Assembly (NCBI GenBank): GCA_009773645.1
Contig: WSYB01000029.1
Coordinates: 1-45,810 of the forward strand
DNA length: 45,810 nt
Direction of reading: 5' to 3'
Origin: Geobacteraceae bacterium
Lineage (GTDB): Bacteria; Desulfobacterota; Desulfuromonadia; Geobacterales; Geobacteraceae
Made by a program: the position numbers and the translations under genes. Positions 35,319-44,020 of this stretch are shown piece after piece. The notes below the pieces were generated by a model. It worked only from the letters and a program-made list of their open reading frames with translations, did no database searches and was not told where the DNA came from. The stretch's first letter is position 1; each line of letters begins with the position of its first letter.

Positions 35319-35405
35319 TCGAAAGACCGCCGATTTGCCCCCCTTTTCCCCGCTCATTCAAGCAAAGGTTTGCCCCTTCCCGTAAATCGTGGTATATGAT
35401 TGTCC

Positions 35406-36362
35406 ATGCTCCTTCACGTAAAGAATCTCACCACACATTTTCAGCTTTCCCATGGCTTGATAAAAGCCGTTGACGGTGTCGATTTCTCTCTGGGAGAGGG
35501 GGAAACCCTGGCCATTGTCGGTGAATCGGGGTGCGGCAAGAGCGTTACCGCATATTCCATCATGCGCCTTGTCGCCCCGCCGGGGAAAATCGTGGGAGGG
35601 GAGATCAACTTTGCAGGACAAGACCTTCTGGGGCTCACTGAAGAAGAAATGCGGAAGGTGCGTGGCAACCGCATTTCCATGATCTTCCAGGAGCCGATGA
35701 CCTCGCTGAATCCGGTGCTGGCCGTGGGCTCGCAGGTCACGGAGGGCTTGCTGCTGCATCGGCAACTTTCCCGCCTTGAAGCACGGGAAGAGGGGCTGAA
35801 GCTCCTCTCCCTGGTCGGCATCCCCTCCCCCGCCGAAAGGTTCAATGATTACCCGCACCAGCTCTCCGGCGGAATGCGGCAGAGAGTGATGATTGCCATG
35901 GCGCTCGCCTGCGGCCCGCAGCTCCTCATTGCCGATGAGCCGACCACAGCCCTTGATGTGACCATTCAAGCCCAGATACTGGAACTCATCGACCGTCTGA
36001 AGAACGAAAACAGGATGGGACTGATCCTCATTACCCACGACCTGGGGATTGTCGCGGAAAGATCCGCCAGAACCGCCATCATGTATGCAGGGAGGATAGT
36101 GGAATACGCCGCAACCGGCGAACTCTTCCGCAATCCCCTTCACCCATATACGGAAGGGCTGTTGAGTTCCCTGCCGCAAAACACCGAACCGGGCCAACCG
36201 CTGAATACCATCCCCGGGTATGTTCCAAGTCTGCTGGCCGAACTGCCGGGATGCGGCTTCTGCGAACGCTGTCCGGTAAAAACATGGCAATGCCGGAAGG
36301 AAAAACCCGAGATGAAGGAGGTCGCCCCGGGCCACCTGGTCCGCTGCTGGAAATTCCGATGA
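35406..36362 (+). CDS. Oligopeptide/dipeptide ABC transporter ATPase (OppD/DppD-like)
   Basis: A 318-residue ATPase: Walker [11 protein letters not shown], signature LSGGMRQRV, Walker [13 protein letters not shown], and a C-terminal CX2CX5C-like cluster ([14 protein letters not shown]) that is typical of OppD/DppD and binds an iron-sulfur cluster in some members. It energises import of peptides or nickel-type substrates. A TTG at 35400 is possible, but the ATG at 35406 is a simpler start; no strong ribosome-binding site is seen. It overlaps oppF by 4 bases (ATGA). No permease or binding-protein genes are nearby. Confidence 0.93.
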   Translation: MLLHVKNLTTHFQLSHGLIKAVDGVDFSLGEGETLAIVGESGCGKSVTAYSIMRLVAPPGKIVGGEINFAGQDLLGLTEEEMRKVRGNRISMIFQEPMTSLNPVLAVGSQVTEGLLLHRQLSRLEAREEGLKLLSLVGIPSPAERFNDYPHQLSGGMRQRVMIAMALACGPQLLIADEPTTALDVTIQAQILELIDRLKNENRMGLILITHDLGIVAERSARTAIMYAGRIVEYAATGELFRNPLHPYTEGLLSSLPQNTEPGQPLNTIPGYVPSLLAELPGCGFCERCPVKTWQCRKEKPEMKEVAPGHLVRCWKFR

Positions 36363-37339
36363 GCCATTCACTCTTGGAAACCAAAGCCTTGCGCAAATAT
36401 TTTCCCGCCAAATCCGGGGCCTTCGGTAAAAGCCGGGTCCTGAAGGCAGTGGACGGGGTTGATCTGCGGCTGGACGCCGGCGAGACTCTGGGACTGGCTG
36501 GCGAATCAGGGTGCGGCAAGTCGACCGTGGCCAAGCTCATCATGGGCCTTATCCCTCCTTCCGATGGAGCCGTACACTTTCGCGGCACGGCGCTTTCCGA
36601 GCTGACAAAGGAAGAGCGGTTCTCTTTCCGGAAAGATGTGCAGATGATCTTTCAGGATCCCTTTTCCGCCCTCAACCCCCGCATGCGCGTGGGCGAAATC
36701 ATCGGCGAACCCCTCACAATTCACGGAATTGCCTCCGGGACCGAGCGTCGGCACAGGGTCCTGCAGCTCATGGCAAAGGTTGGGCTTTCCGAGGAACAGT
36801 TTTCCCGCTACCCCCACGAGTTCTCCGGTGGCCAGCGCCAGCGGATCGGCATTGCAAGGGCGTTGGCCGTAGCCCCAAGACTGATCATAGCCGATGAGCC
36901 GGTGTCGGCCCTTGATCTTTCCATCCAGGCCCAGATAATCAACCTGCTCCAGGAGCTGAAAGAAGAATTCTCCCTCTCCTTTCTCTTCATCGCCCACGAC
37001 CTGTCGGTGGTCCGCCATGTGAGCGACCGGATCGCCATCATGTATCTGGGAAAGATCGTCGAGATGGGGGCAAGAGACGTGGTCTTCTCACGCTTGCTCC
37101 ACCCTTACACGGAAGCGCTCCTGTCCGCCATCCCGCATACCAAGCCGGAGACCGAAAAAAAGCGCATTATCCTGCGGGGTGACCTCCCGTCTCCGCTCGC
37201 ACCTCCCGGCGGCTGTCCGTTTCATACCCGCTGCCCCTATGTGGAGCCGCCTCTCTGCACCGACGTCCCTCCGCCGCTGGAGGAAAAGGAACCGGGGCAT
37301 CTGGCCGCCTGTCACTTCAGCCATAAACTGTTCCGCTGA
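36359..37339 (+). CDS. Oligopeptide/dipeptide ABC transporter ATPase (OppF/DppF-like)
   Basis: A 326-residue partner of the preceding ATPase. Seen: [13 protein letters not shown], signature FSGGQRQRIGIARAL, Walker B LIIADEPVSALD, IAHDLSVVRHVSDRIAIMYL, and the oligopeptide ABC C-terminal cluster CPFHTRCPYVEPPLC. The start at 36359 is fixed by the ATGA overlap with the upstream stop; the earlier frame from 36251 lies inside the upstream gene. The transporter's membrane parts must lie elsewhere. Confidence 0.93.
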   Translation: MSHSLLETKALRKYFPAKSGAFGKSRVLKAVDGVDLRLDAGETLGLAGESGCGKSTVAKLIMGLIPPSDGAVHFRGTALSELTKEERFSFRKDVQMIFQDPFSALNPRMRVGEIIGEPLTIHGIASGTERRHRVLQLMAKVGLSEEQFSRYPHEFSGGQRQRIGIARALAVAPRLIIADEPVSALDLSIQAQIINLLQELKEEFSLSFLFIAHDLSVVRHVSDRIAIMYLGKIVEMGARDVVFSRLLHPYTEALLSAIPHTKPETEKKRIILRGDLPSPLAPPGGCPFHTRCPYVEPPLCTDVPPPLEEKEPGHLAACHFSHKLFR

Positions 37340-37352
37340 GATGTAGTTTTTG

Positions 37353-37381
37353 TTGACAAATTTTTATTTCGACCATATACG
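37353..37381 (+). promoter_or_regulatory. Promoter of the ArsR-family regulator
   Basis: TTGACA (37353-37358), 17-base spacer, TATACG (37376-37381). The palindrome ATACGTAT (37377-37384) overlaps the -10, a likely self-repression site. Confidence 0.7.
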
Positions 37382-37419
37382 TATTAACCAACTTTCATGT
37401 AGTAAAGGGGACGATTGCC

Positions 37420-37695
37420 ATGGAGTTTAACAAGGACAAGAATTTTGAAATGGAAGCCGAGGTTTTGAAGGTGCTCGGACATCCGATCAGGCTGAAAATA
37501 GTCGCGGGTCTCTGCTCCCAGGAATGCAATGTAAAGCATATCTGGGAATGCCTGGGACTGCCCCAGGCCACTGTTTCCCAGCATCTGGCCCTCCTGAAGA
37601 ACAAGGGGATCATCGAAGGAAAGCGTGACGGGGTTGAAGTCCATTACTCCGTGGTACATCCGCTGGCGAAAAAGATCGTCAGCTTGCTTGTATAA
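37420..37695 (+). CDS. ArsR/SmtB-family transcriptional regulator
   Basis: A 91-residue winged-helix repressor: LKVLGHPIRLKIVAGL at the start, recognition helix in LPQATVSQHLALLKNKGII, then the wing EGKRDGVEVHYSV. Three cysteines (32, 36, 44) lie near the metal/redox position used by ArsR proteins, but the classical ELCVCDL motif is replaced by NVKHIWECLGL. It may sense a metal(loid), persulfide or redox state. It is monocistronic: own promoter with a palindrome in the -10, and a terminator right after. AAAGGGG precedes the ATG by about 10 bases. Confidence 0.9.
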   Translation: MEFNKDKNFEMEAEVLKVLGHPIRLKIVAGLCSQECNVKHIWECLGLPQATVSQHLALLKNKGIIEGKRDGVEVHYSVVHPLAKKIVSLLV

Positions 37696-37732
37696 ACACC
37701 ACTTTTGTGCAATGTCCACAACGGTCATCAGT

Positions 37733-37755
37733 CCCCTCCCCCGGAGGGGTTTTTT
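37733..37755 (+). terminator. Terminator after the ArsR-family gene
   Basis: CCCCTCC (37733-37739) pairs with GGAGGGG (37743-37749) across 3 bases, followed by TTTTTT. The methyltransferase gene starts only 19 bases later, so it either relies on leakage or has a promoter I cannot see. Confidence 0.85.
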
Positions 37756-37773
37756 GTTTAAATGGAGACATGT

Positions 37774-38949
37774 ATGTTCAGGATCATCCTGGGAAAGGGT
37801 GAAGATAAGCGGATAAAGGGCGGGCATCCGTGGGTTTTCAGCAACGAGATCAAGGAGACGAGCGGCGAAATGGCCGCAGGCGCGGCTGCCGAGGTTTATG
37901 ACGCTGGGGGCGGCTTCGTCGGCACGGGGTACTACAACCCCCGCTCCCTCATTGCGGCCCGCCTCCTGTCAAGGGATCATATCGATATTGATTCAGAGCC
38001 GTTCTATCGCGAACGGATCGGGCGGGCCCTTGCCTACCGCCGATCCCTCTACCCGGCAATGACGGCCTTCCGGGCGGTTTACGGCGAGGGGGATTTTCTC
38101 CCAGGCCTCGTGGTGGACAAATACGGGGAGTACCTGTCGGTGCAACTTCTCACGGCGGGCATGGACGTGAGGAGGGAGCTTATAACCTCCGTGCTGGTGG
38201 ATATCTTCCAGCCGAAGGGGATTGTGGCACGAAACGACGTCGCCGTGCGCAGCCTTGAGGGACTCCCGGAACAGGTGGAGGTCCTCCATGGCGACATACC
38301 CGGTACCGTTGAGGTCGAAGAGCACGACCTCCGCTTCCGGGTGAATCTCCTCGAAGGGCAGAAGACCGGCCACTTCCTCGACCAGAAGGAAAACCACCTG
38401 CTCCTGAAGCGAATCTCCGCAGGAAAGGAGATGCTCGACTGCTTCTGCTACTCCGGGAGCTGGGGGGTGCATGCGGCGGCCTTCGGCGCGGCAGGCGTCA
38501 CCTGCGTCGACATCTCCGAGCGGGCCATCGCCCTGGCCCGGCAGAATGCCCTGTTGAATGGCGTGGAACAGGTCATGGCCTTCGAGGCGGTGGACGCCTT
38601 CGACCGGTTGCGGAGCTTCAAGCACGAGGGGAGGCGGTTTGACGTAATCGTCCTCGACCCGCCTGCCTTCGTCAAGAGCAGGAAGGCGCTCAAAGAAGCG
38701 CTCAAGGGGTACCTCACCATTAACCGCAGGGCCATGGAGCTCTTAAATCCCGGCGGCTATCTCATCACCTGTTCCTGCTCCTACCACATGGAGCGGGAGA
38801 TGTTCCGCGACCTCCTGAAAAGCGCGGCAGTCCAGGCAGGACGCAACATGCGCCTGGTGGAAACCCGCTCCCAGTCCCCTGATCACCCGATTCTTCTGGC
38901 CGTACCGGAAACCGAGTACCTGAAATGTTTCGTTTTGCAGGCGGTGTAA
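37774..38949 (+). CDS. rlmI: RlmI-like 23S rRNA m5C methyltransferase
   Basis: A 391-residue SAM enzyme. N-terminal PUA domain (about 1-75, GHPWVFSNEI), EEHD domain, then a Rossmann domain with DCFCYSGSWGVHAA, CVDISERAIALARQNA, VIVLDPPAFVKSR, and the CSCSYHM block with the catalytic Cys. RlmI methylates C1962 of 23S rRNA in E. coli; the same target here is inferred. The start at 37774 has GGAG 8 bases upstream; 37762 would add 4 residues. Confidence 0.88.
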   Translation: MFRIILGKGEDKRIKGGHPWVFSNEIKETSGEMAAGAAAEVYDAGGGFVGTGYYNPRSLIAARLLSRDHIDIDSEPFYRERIGRALAYRRSLYPAMTAFRAVYGEGDFLPGLVVDKYGEYLSVQLLTAGMDVRRELITSVLVDIFQPKGIVARNDVAVRSLEGLPEQVEVLHGDIPGTVEVEEHDLRFRVNLLEGQKTGHFLDQKENHLLLKRISAGKEMLDCFCYSGSWGVHAAAFGAAGVTCVDISERAIALARQNALLNGVEQVMAFEAVDAFDRLRSFKHEGRRFDVIVLDPPAFVKSRKALKEALKGYLTINRRAMELLNPGGYLITCSCSYHMEREMFRDLLKSAAVQAGRNMRLVETRSQSPDHPILLAVPETEYLKCFVLQAV

Positions 38950-38965
38950 CAAAGCAACTCAAACC

Positions 38966-39085
38966 AATGGGACGCGGATAAAATCGAAAAAGGCGGATCA
39001 GGCAGATATAAAAACTTCATGTTCTGGCTTTGGTTTACGGTTGATCCGCCGTTATCAGATTTTTTCGCCTTTTCCGCGTTCCATT
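38966..39085. repeat. Long imperfect inverted repeat with GGATAAA words (family F)
   Basis: Outer arms AATGGGACGCGGA (38966-38978) and TCCGCGTTCCATT (39073-39085), with one mispair, and inner arms GGCGGATCA (38992-39000) and TGATCCGCC (39042-39050). It lies between convergent rlmI and bioC and runs into bioC, supplying its last ten codons. Confidence 0.75.
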
Positions 39086-39951
39086 AAGATTTTGCTTTTC
39101 CTGTTTGGTTCCGGCTTCGCCGGCTTAGGATCAGGAAGCCCCCCCTTCCTCCCAAGGCCGTAAATCACCTCGTAGGTGGCCGGAATGAGGCCATCCGCCG
39201 CATATTCCCGCCGGTAGAGCTCCATCATCTCCAGCATCACCCGCCGCTCGGAGAGCCCCCGGGAAACGACCGGCGCGGTGTTGCCGGCGCCGATGCGACG
39301 GATGGAGCGCAGGAGCGCCGGGACATCGGGATGAGTCTCGATCTCCAGTTCGGAGACAACTTGGCAGGTGCCGAATCCGGCCCGGGAGAGCGCTGAGTCG
39401 ACCTCCGCCACACCGAAAAAACGCTGGGTCCTCCCTTCCCCTCCGCGTCCGCATGCCCCCCACGCCCGCCGGTAGGAACTCCGCAGTTCGTGGAGGGTCC
39501 GTTCCCCGAAGAGGGCAAAGGAGAACAAGCCACCCGGTCTCAGCACCCGATACGCCTCGGCAAAGGCCTTGTCAAGGCTCTCCAGCCACTGGAAGGTGGA
39601 AGTGGAGACGACGAGGTCAAAGGCACGCTCCCCAAAGGGGAGCCGCTCGGCATCGCCGGTCATGAGCCGCACTGAAGGGTTCCCGGCAAGATTGGCCCGA
39701 GCCGCGAGGCCCATGCCGAAAGCCAGGTCAAGGCCCACCAAATCGGCCATCGGGTAGATCCCGGCCAGGTCCCGGATGAGCATGCCGGTGCCGGAGCCGA
39801 TATCGAGCACCCGCCGGGGATTTGCCTGCCGACCCCGCAACAGTCCGGCAAAGCGGGCGACCACCCGCTTCTGGACGCAGGCGTATGCTTCATACTCCCG
39901 CGCATGCTGATCAAAAGAATGCCTTACCTTGGTGCGATCAATCCCGACCAT
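39055..39951 (-). CDS. bioC: Malonyl-ACP O-methyltransferase
   Basis: Starts pimelate synthesis for biotin by methylating malonyl-ACP, disguising it for fatty-acid elongation. 298 residues. Motifs: SFDQHAREYEAYACVQ (BioC-specific start), VLDIGSGTGMLI (SAM site), VGLDLAFGM, GDAERLPF, DLVVSTSTFQWLE and LRPGGLFSF. The C-terminal tail (about 30 residues, Lys/Pro/Arg-rich) is encoded partly by the repeat and looks acquired. It overlaps bioH by 14 bases. Confidence 0.95.
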   Translation of the reverse strand: MVGIDRTKVRHSFDQHAREYEAYACVQKRVVARFAGLLRGRQANPRRVLDIGSGTGMLIRDLAGIYPMADLVGLDLAFGMGLAARANLAGNPSVRLMTGDAERLPFGERAFDLVVSTSTFQWLESLDKAFAEAYRVLRPGGLFSFALFGERTLHELRSSYRRAWGACGRGGEGRTQRFFGVAEVDSALSRAGFGTCQVVSELEIETHPDVPALLRSIRRIGAGNTAPVVSRGLSERRVMLEMMELYRREYAADGLIPATYEVIYGLGRKGGLPDPKPAKPEPNRKSKILMERGKGEKI

Positions 39952-40762
39952 AGACTCCCTGTAGAAACTCCTTTACGATGGCATTGAACTCGGCCGGGCG
40001 CGACAGAAACGGCGCATGGCCGAGCCCCTCCAGTATTTTAAGCCGCGCGTTCGGCAGCCGTTCCGCCATGTAGCGCGAGGCGGCCGGAAGACAGATGGTG
40101 TCGCTGCCGCCATGGATGAGGAGAACCGGCAGATCAACGCTTGCCAAAACCGCACGCAGATCGGCAGTGGCCAGGGTTTCCAGCGACCGGCGCGCCGCTT
40201 CCGGGTCCGGCAGTTTCCCCTCCATGACGATCCCCCGGGCGATGCGGTTTTCCTGCTCCCGCGAAAGCTCATCCGCCGCAAACATCCGCCGGAAGAACTC
40301 CCCCATGCTCTTATGATAGTCCCGCTTGAGACGCACCCCCATCCCCTTCGCCTCTGTCGGCGGAAGGCCGTGGGGGTAATCCGCAGAGGCGGTAAACAAG
40401 GGTGTCCCGGAAACAAGCACCAGAGCGGCAAGGCGCGACCGGACCGCATGATAGGCCGCAAGCGCTACTTGCACCCCCATGGACCAGCCGATCAGGGTTG
40501 CATGGGTGAGGTCGAGTCGGTCAAACAGAGCAGTCACATCCCGCGCGAAATCCTCCATGGCAATAGCTTCCCCGGAGACTGCCGAAAGCCCGTGTCCACG
40601 AAGGTCCAAGGTGATTACCCGGTATGCGGAAGCAAGCTCCTCCGCCTGAAAGCGCCACACCCGCCCCGACATGGACCAGCCGTGGAGAAAGACCAGCGGC
40701 GGGCCGTCGCCGATCCCTTCATAATATATGTTCACGCCGCGAACGGATTCAACAAACGGCAT
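39938..40762 (-). CDS. bioH: BioH-like alpha/beta hydrolase
   Basis: Removes the methyl ester from pimeloyl-ACP methyl ester. 274 residues. Nucleophile Ser 94 in GWSMG, oxyanion FLHGWSMSG, Asp in LLIHGGSDTICLP, and His in EGLGHAPFLSR. Its place between bioF and bioC makes the BioH role likely. Start at 40762: TGATG overlaps the bioF stop by one base. Confidence 0.9.
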   Translation of the reverse strand: MPFVESVRGVNIYYEGIGDGPPLVFLHGWSMSGRVWRFQAEELASAYRVITLDLRGHGLSAVSGEAIAMEDFARDVTALFDRLDLTHATLIGWSMGVQVALAAYHAVRSRLAALVLVSGTPLFTASADYPHGLPPTEAKGMGVRLKRDYHKSMGEFFRRMFAADELSREQENRIARGIVMEGKLPDPEAARRSLETLATADLRAVLASVDLPVLLIHGGSDTICLPAASRYMAERLPNARLKILEGLGHAPFLSRPAEFNAIVKEFLQGVYGRD

Positions 40763-41937
40763 CAAACTACCCTCAGCTTCTTCCCGACCCTGGTAATTGC
40801 AGCAACCGCCTGCTCCAGGTCGTTCTCCGTGTGGGTCGCCATGACGGTGCAGCGCAGGCGGCAGCTCCCGGCGGGGACGGTGGGGGGCCTGATTCCCTGG
40901 ACATATATCCCTTCGTCCAACAGGGTACTGGAAAACTCCATGGTCTGCGCTGCCTCACCCACAAAAACCGGAACGATCTGGGTCTCGCTCCCCATGCTGT
41001 CGAAACCGGCCGCCTGCAGGCCGTCTGTGAACAATCGGACGTTTTTCGCCAGCCGTTCCCTCAGCTTCCTTCCTGACGGGGAATCCACCAGGTCGATGGC
41101 GGCAATGGAGGCGGCCAGGACCGCGGGGGGGAGGGAGGTGGAAAAGATGAAGCTCCGCGCCCGGTTGACCAGGTAGTCGATAATTTCTGTTGAGGCGGCT
41201 ACGTAAGCGCCGAAACTCCCCAGTGCCTTTCCCAGGGTCCCCATCTGGATGTCGATATCAGCCGTGACCCCGCACAGCTCTGCGCTCCCCCTGCCGGTCT
41301 CCCCCAACACGCCGGTGCCGTGGGCATCGTCCACCATGAGGAGCGCGCCGAACTCCTTTTTCAAGGCCACCAGCTCCGTAAACCTTGCCAGATCCCCGTC
41401 CATACTGAAGACACCGTCGGTGACGATGAGCCTTCGCCCTTCAACCGGGGTCGCGGTCAAGAGTCTCTTCAGTGCCGCCATATCGTTATGGGGATACCGG
41501 ACCAGCCTGGCTCGGGACAGGAGTGCGCCGTCCACAATGCTGGCGTGGTTCAGCCGGTCGGAGAAGATCACATCCCCCTTGCCGGCAATGGCGGGAATTA
41601 TGCCGGTATTAGCCCCATAGCCCGAGTTGAACACCAGCGCCGCCTCGGTACCCTTGAATGCGGCGATGCGTCTCTCCAGTGCCTCATGGAGCTCCATATT
41701 GCCGGAAACCAGGCGTGCAGCTCCGCTCCCGACCCCATACCGCTCCACCGCCTTGACAGCCGCTTCTTTCAATGCCGGATGGGCGGCAAGCCCCAGGTAG
41801 TTGTTGGAACAAAGAAGAAGCGCCTCCCGGCCGTCCAGCACGACCCGGCTCGACTGGCTCCCTTCCAACAGACGCATCGTCCTGAAAAGCCCCTCCTCGC
41901 GCAAGGACTCCAGCTCTTCGCCAAATGTGTGCGGCAA
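40762..41937 (-). CDS. bioF: 8-amino-7-oxononanoate synthase
   Basis: Joins pimeloyl-ACP/CoA and alanine to give KAPA in biotin synthesis. A PLP enzyme with [46 protein letters not shown] and the PLP lysine in [17 protein letters not shown] start at 41937 has AAAGGAG 8 bases upstream and gives 391 residues, the usual size; the ATG at 41991 has no ribosome-binding site and abuts the BirA operator. First gene of bioF-bioH-bioC. Confidence 0.96.
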   Translation of the reverse strand: MPHTFGEELESLREEGLFRTMRLLEGSQSSRVVLDGREALLLCSNNYLGLAAHPALKEAAVKAVERYGVGSGAARLVSGNMELHEALERRIAAFKGTEAALVFNSGYGANTGIIPAIAGKGDVIFSDRLNHASIVDGALLSRARLVRYPHNDMAALKRLLTATPVEGRRLIVTDGVFSMDGDLARFTELVALKKEFGALLMVDDAHGTGVLGETGRGSAELCGVTADIDIQMGTLGKALGSFGAYVAASTEIIDYLVNRARSFIFSTSLPPAVLAASIAAIDLVDSPSGRKLRERLAKNVRLFTDGLQAAGFDSMGSETQIVPVFVGEAAQTMEFSSTLLDEGIYVQGIRPPTVPAGSCRLRCTVMATHTENDLEQAVAAITRVGKKLRVV

Positions 41938-41991
41938 AACCGTCTCTCCTTTTATACTTTTGCCGATATTTTTAGCACATGTCACACGCAT

Positions 41992-42023
41992 TAGTCAACC
42001 AAACACTCCCCTATGGTTAACAA
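41992..42023 (-). promoter_or_regulatory. BirA operator of the biotin operon
   Basis: TAGTCAACC (41992-42000), a 14-base spacer and GGTTAACAA (42015-42023) match the BirA consensus TTGTNAACC-N14/15-GGTTNACAA in 16 of 18 arm positions. The right arm (minus strand, GGTTGACTA) contains a TTGACT -35, so biotin-bound BirA would block the promoter. This is the position expected for repression of bioF-bioH-bioC. Confidence 0.85.
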
Positions 42024-42065
42024 TCAAAAAATAACAGAACCATCTGTAACGGAGCTTGGTTGTTT

Positions 42066-43208
42066 CTAAGTCCTGCTGCTGACCAGTTCGATGATTGTCA
42101 CTTCCGGCGGGGCCAGGAAGCGGATCGGCGGGCCCCAGGTGCCGCTTCCCCTGTTAACGTAGAGGGAGGAGTTGTGCGGATAGTTGGAATAGCCCGCTTT
42201 GACCGGATAGAAGAGGTAAGTAACGAGATTGAAGGGGAAAATCTGCCCCTTGTGTACATGTCCGGAAAGCTGGAGGTCAAAGAGCCCGAGGCTCCCCTGC
42301 TCCACGGCCGGCCGATGTTTGAGGAAAATAGTAAACCTTTCCGGGGGAAGCCGTGACAGAAGCTCCTTTTCCTGGATCCGCCGTGGCTGATAGGCCCAGG
42401 TCCTTGCAGGATCGTCTATCCCGGCAATCGTGACAATCCCGGCGATATCGGCCCGTTCTCCGCGCAGGAGCTTGAACCCTGACCGTTCCGTAAAGTCGAC
42501 GGCCTGGTTCAGCCCTGCATAGAACTCGTGGTTTCCTGTAACGGCAAACTTGCCGTAACGGGGTTTGACCTCTCGTAAAAGTTCCGCAAGCCCGGTCAGC
42601 CTGTTGATCTGCCCGTCCACCAGATCTCCTGTTGATACCAGGATATCGGGAGCGGCCGCCTTAACCTTGTCAAGAATCCTTGCAAGACGCTCCTCCCTGA
42701 CAATCAGTCCCAGATGGACATCGGAAATCTGCGCAATTGTCAGCTTTCCCATCTCCCGGGGGATTTTGGGGCTCTTGATGACGATCCGCTCAACCCTGAT
42801 CTCCCGTGCCTCGAAATAGCCGTAAGCTGACGTAATGATTCCCCAGGCGAGGGGGATAAAAAATGCGCTCCTGTCCGACAGCATGAGGAAGGCGATATCC
42901 CTGTGGAGTATCTTCCCCGCTGAAAATATGAGGAGGCGGTACAGATCGATGGCAACTGCCGCCGAAAAGAAAAGAAAAAGAACCCCCATCCAAATATAAC
43001 CTGTGTACGCCGTCATACGGGCGGTGGACTCGTATCCTTCCTTTTCGGCCAGCCTGACCAGCACCGGCGCAAGAACCATTACAGTCAGAAATACGGCCAG
43101 AACAATAGCCTGCACAATACCGAAACCAACGGCCTGCCTGGCTTTGAAGAAGGTGTAGACATGCACGCCGCCGTAAACAAGGAAAAACGTGAGGAAAAAG
43201 AGACTCAT
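42066..43208 (-). CDS. Membrane metallophosphoesterase
   Basis: A 380-residue protein: four hydrophobic segments (about 4-22, 29-50, 67-90 and 105-127), then a calcineurin-like phosphoesterase domain with ISDVHLG, STGDLVDG, TGNHEFY, FLKHRP and LSGHVHKGQ. All metal ligands are present. The family (YkuE/YaeI-like) acts on phospholipid-type or other phosphodiesters; the substrate is unknown. It is separated from bioF by the BirA operator. Confidence 0.88.
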   Translation of the reverse strand: MSLFFLTFFLVYGGVHVYTFFKARQAVGFGIVQAIVLAVFLTVMVLAPVLVRLAEKEGYESTARMTAYTGYIWMGVLFLFFSAAVAIDLYRLLIFSAGKILHRDIAFLMLSDRSAFFIPLAWGIITSAYGYFEAREIRVERIVIKSPKIPREMGKLTIAQISDVHLGLIVREERLARILDKVKAAAPDILVSTGDLVDGQINRLTGLAELLREVKPRYGKFAVTGNHEFYAGLNQAVDFTERSGFKLLRGERADIAGIVTIAGIDDPARTWAYQPRRIQEKELLSRLPPERFTIFLKHRPAVEQGSLGLFDLQLSGHVHKGQIFPFNLVTYLFYPVKAGYSNYPHNSSLYVNRGSGTWGPPIRFLAPPEVTIIELVSSRT

Positions 43209-43272
43209 GGCAAACCCCGACGCACTAAAGTTACCGAATCATGCATTTCTTTGAACTTTATCACATTCGCGG

Positions 43273-43300
43273 TTTACTTGCGAGAGTGCGATGGTATAAA
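43273..43300 (+). promoter_or_regulatory. Promoter placed for a leaderless start of the phosphatase gene
   Basis: TTTACT (43273-43278), 16-base spacer, TATAAA (43295-43300). The ATG begins 8 bases after the -10, where transcription should start, and no ribosome-binding site is present. Confidence 0.5.
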
Positions 43301-43307
43301 ATGGCTC

Positions 43308-43973
43308 ATGCTTTCCCGTCGCTTTGTGATTCCCGATATCCACGGCTGCGCTTGCACCTTCCTCCGTCTGCTGGAAGAGGTGATCCGGCTTGAAAAAACA
43401 GACGCCCTCTATCTTCTCGGCGATTACATCGACCGCGGCCCGCGCAGTAACGAAGTCCTTGATCTTCTCATGGAGTATCAGGACCGGGGTTACACTGTTC
43501 ACCCCTTGCGCGGCAACCACGAGGAGATGTTCATCCAGGCCCATGAATCCGACGCCAGTTTTCGTCTCTGGCTCCATAACGGCGGTTATGCAACCCTTGA
43601 CAGCTTCAAAGTTCAGAAGATTGACGACATCCCCTCCCGCTACCGCGAGTTCCTCCTCACCCTCCCCTACTATATCGCCCTGGACGATTTGATCCTGGTC
43701 CATGGGGGTCTGAACTTTCAGATTCCCGACCCCTTTACCGACTCCGAGGCCATGATTTGGAGCCGTTCTTCCAAGGTGGACAAGGAGCTGATCGGCGGCA
43801 GAAGGGTAATCTGCGGTCATACCCCGCACAGCCTGAATTCCATCAGGGAAAGTCTCACAGCCGACCTTATAATGCTCGACAACGGCTGCGTCTATAATCA
43901 TCCCGAGTTGGGCAACCTTACCGCGCTGGAACTGGACACCATGACCCTGTATTTTCAGCCGAATATCGACTGA
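43308..43973 (+). CDS. PrpA/ApaH-like serine/threonine phosphatase
   Basis: A 221-residue calcineurin-like phosphatase with all motifs: VIPDIHGC, LLGDYIDRGPRS, LRGNHEEM, VHGGLNF, ICGHTPH and LDNGCVY. It resembles bacterial PrpA/PrpB phosphatases rather than ApaH proper. The ATG at 43308 directly follows a promoter, giving a leaderless or nearly leaderless mRNA. It lies divergent from the membrane phosphoesterase gene. Confidence 0.9.
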   Translation: MLSRRFVIPDIHGCACTFLRLLEEVIRLEKTDALYLLGDYIDRGPRSNEVLDLLMEYQDRGYTVHPLRGNHEEMFIQAHESDASFRLWLHNGGYATLDSFKVQKIDDIPSRYREFLLTLPYYIALDDLILVHGGLNFQIPDPFTDSEAMIWSRSSKVDKELIGGRRVICGHTPHSLNSIRESLTADLIMLDNGCVYNHPELGNLTALELDTMTLYFQPNID

Positions 43974-44020
43974 TTCCTTGCAACGGCGACCATTATCGCC
44001 CGATTTTACCGGAGGGAGCC

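Noticed and set aside
35358-36371. A 337-codon minus-strand open frame
   Set aside because: It is antisense to oppD, whose motifs are complete; the shadow has no family features.
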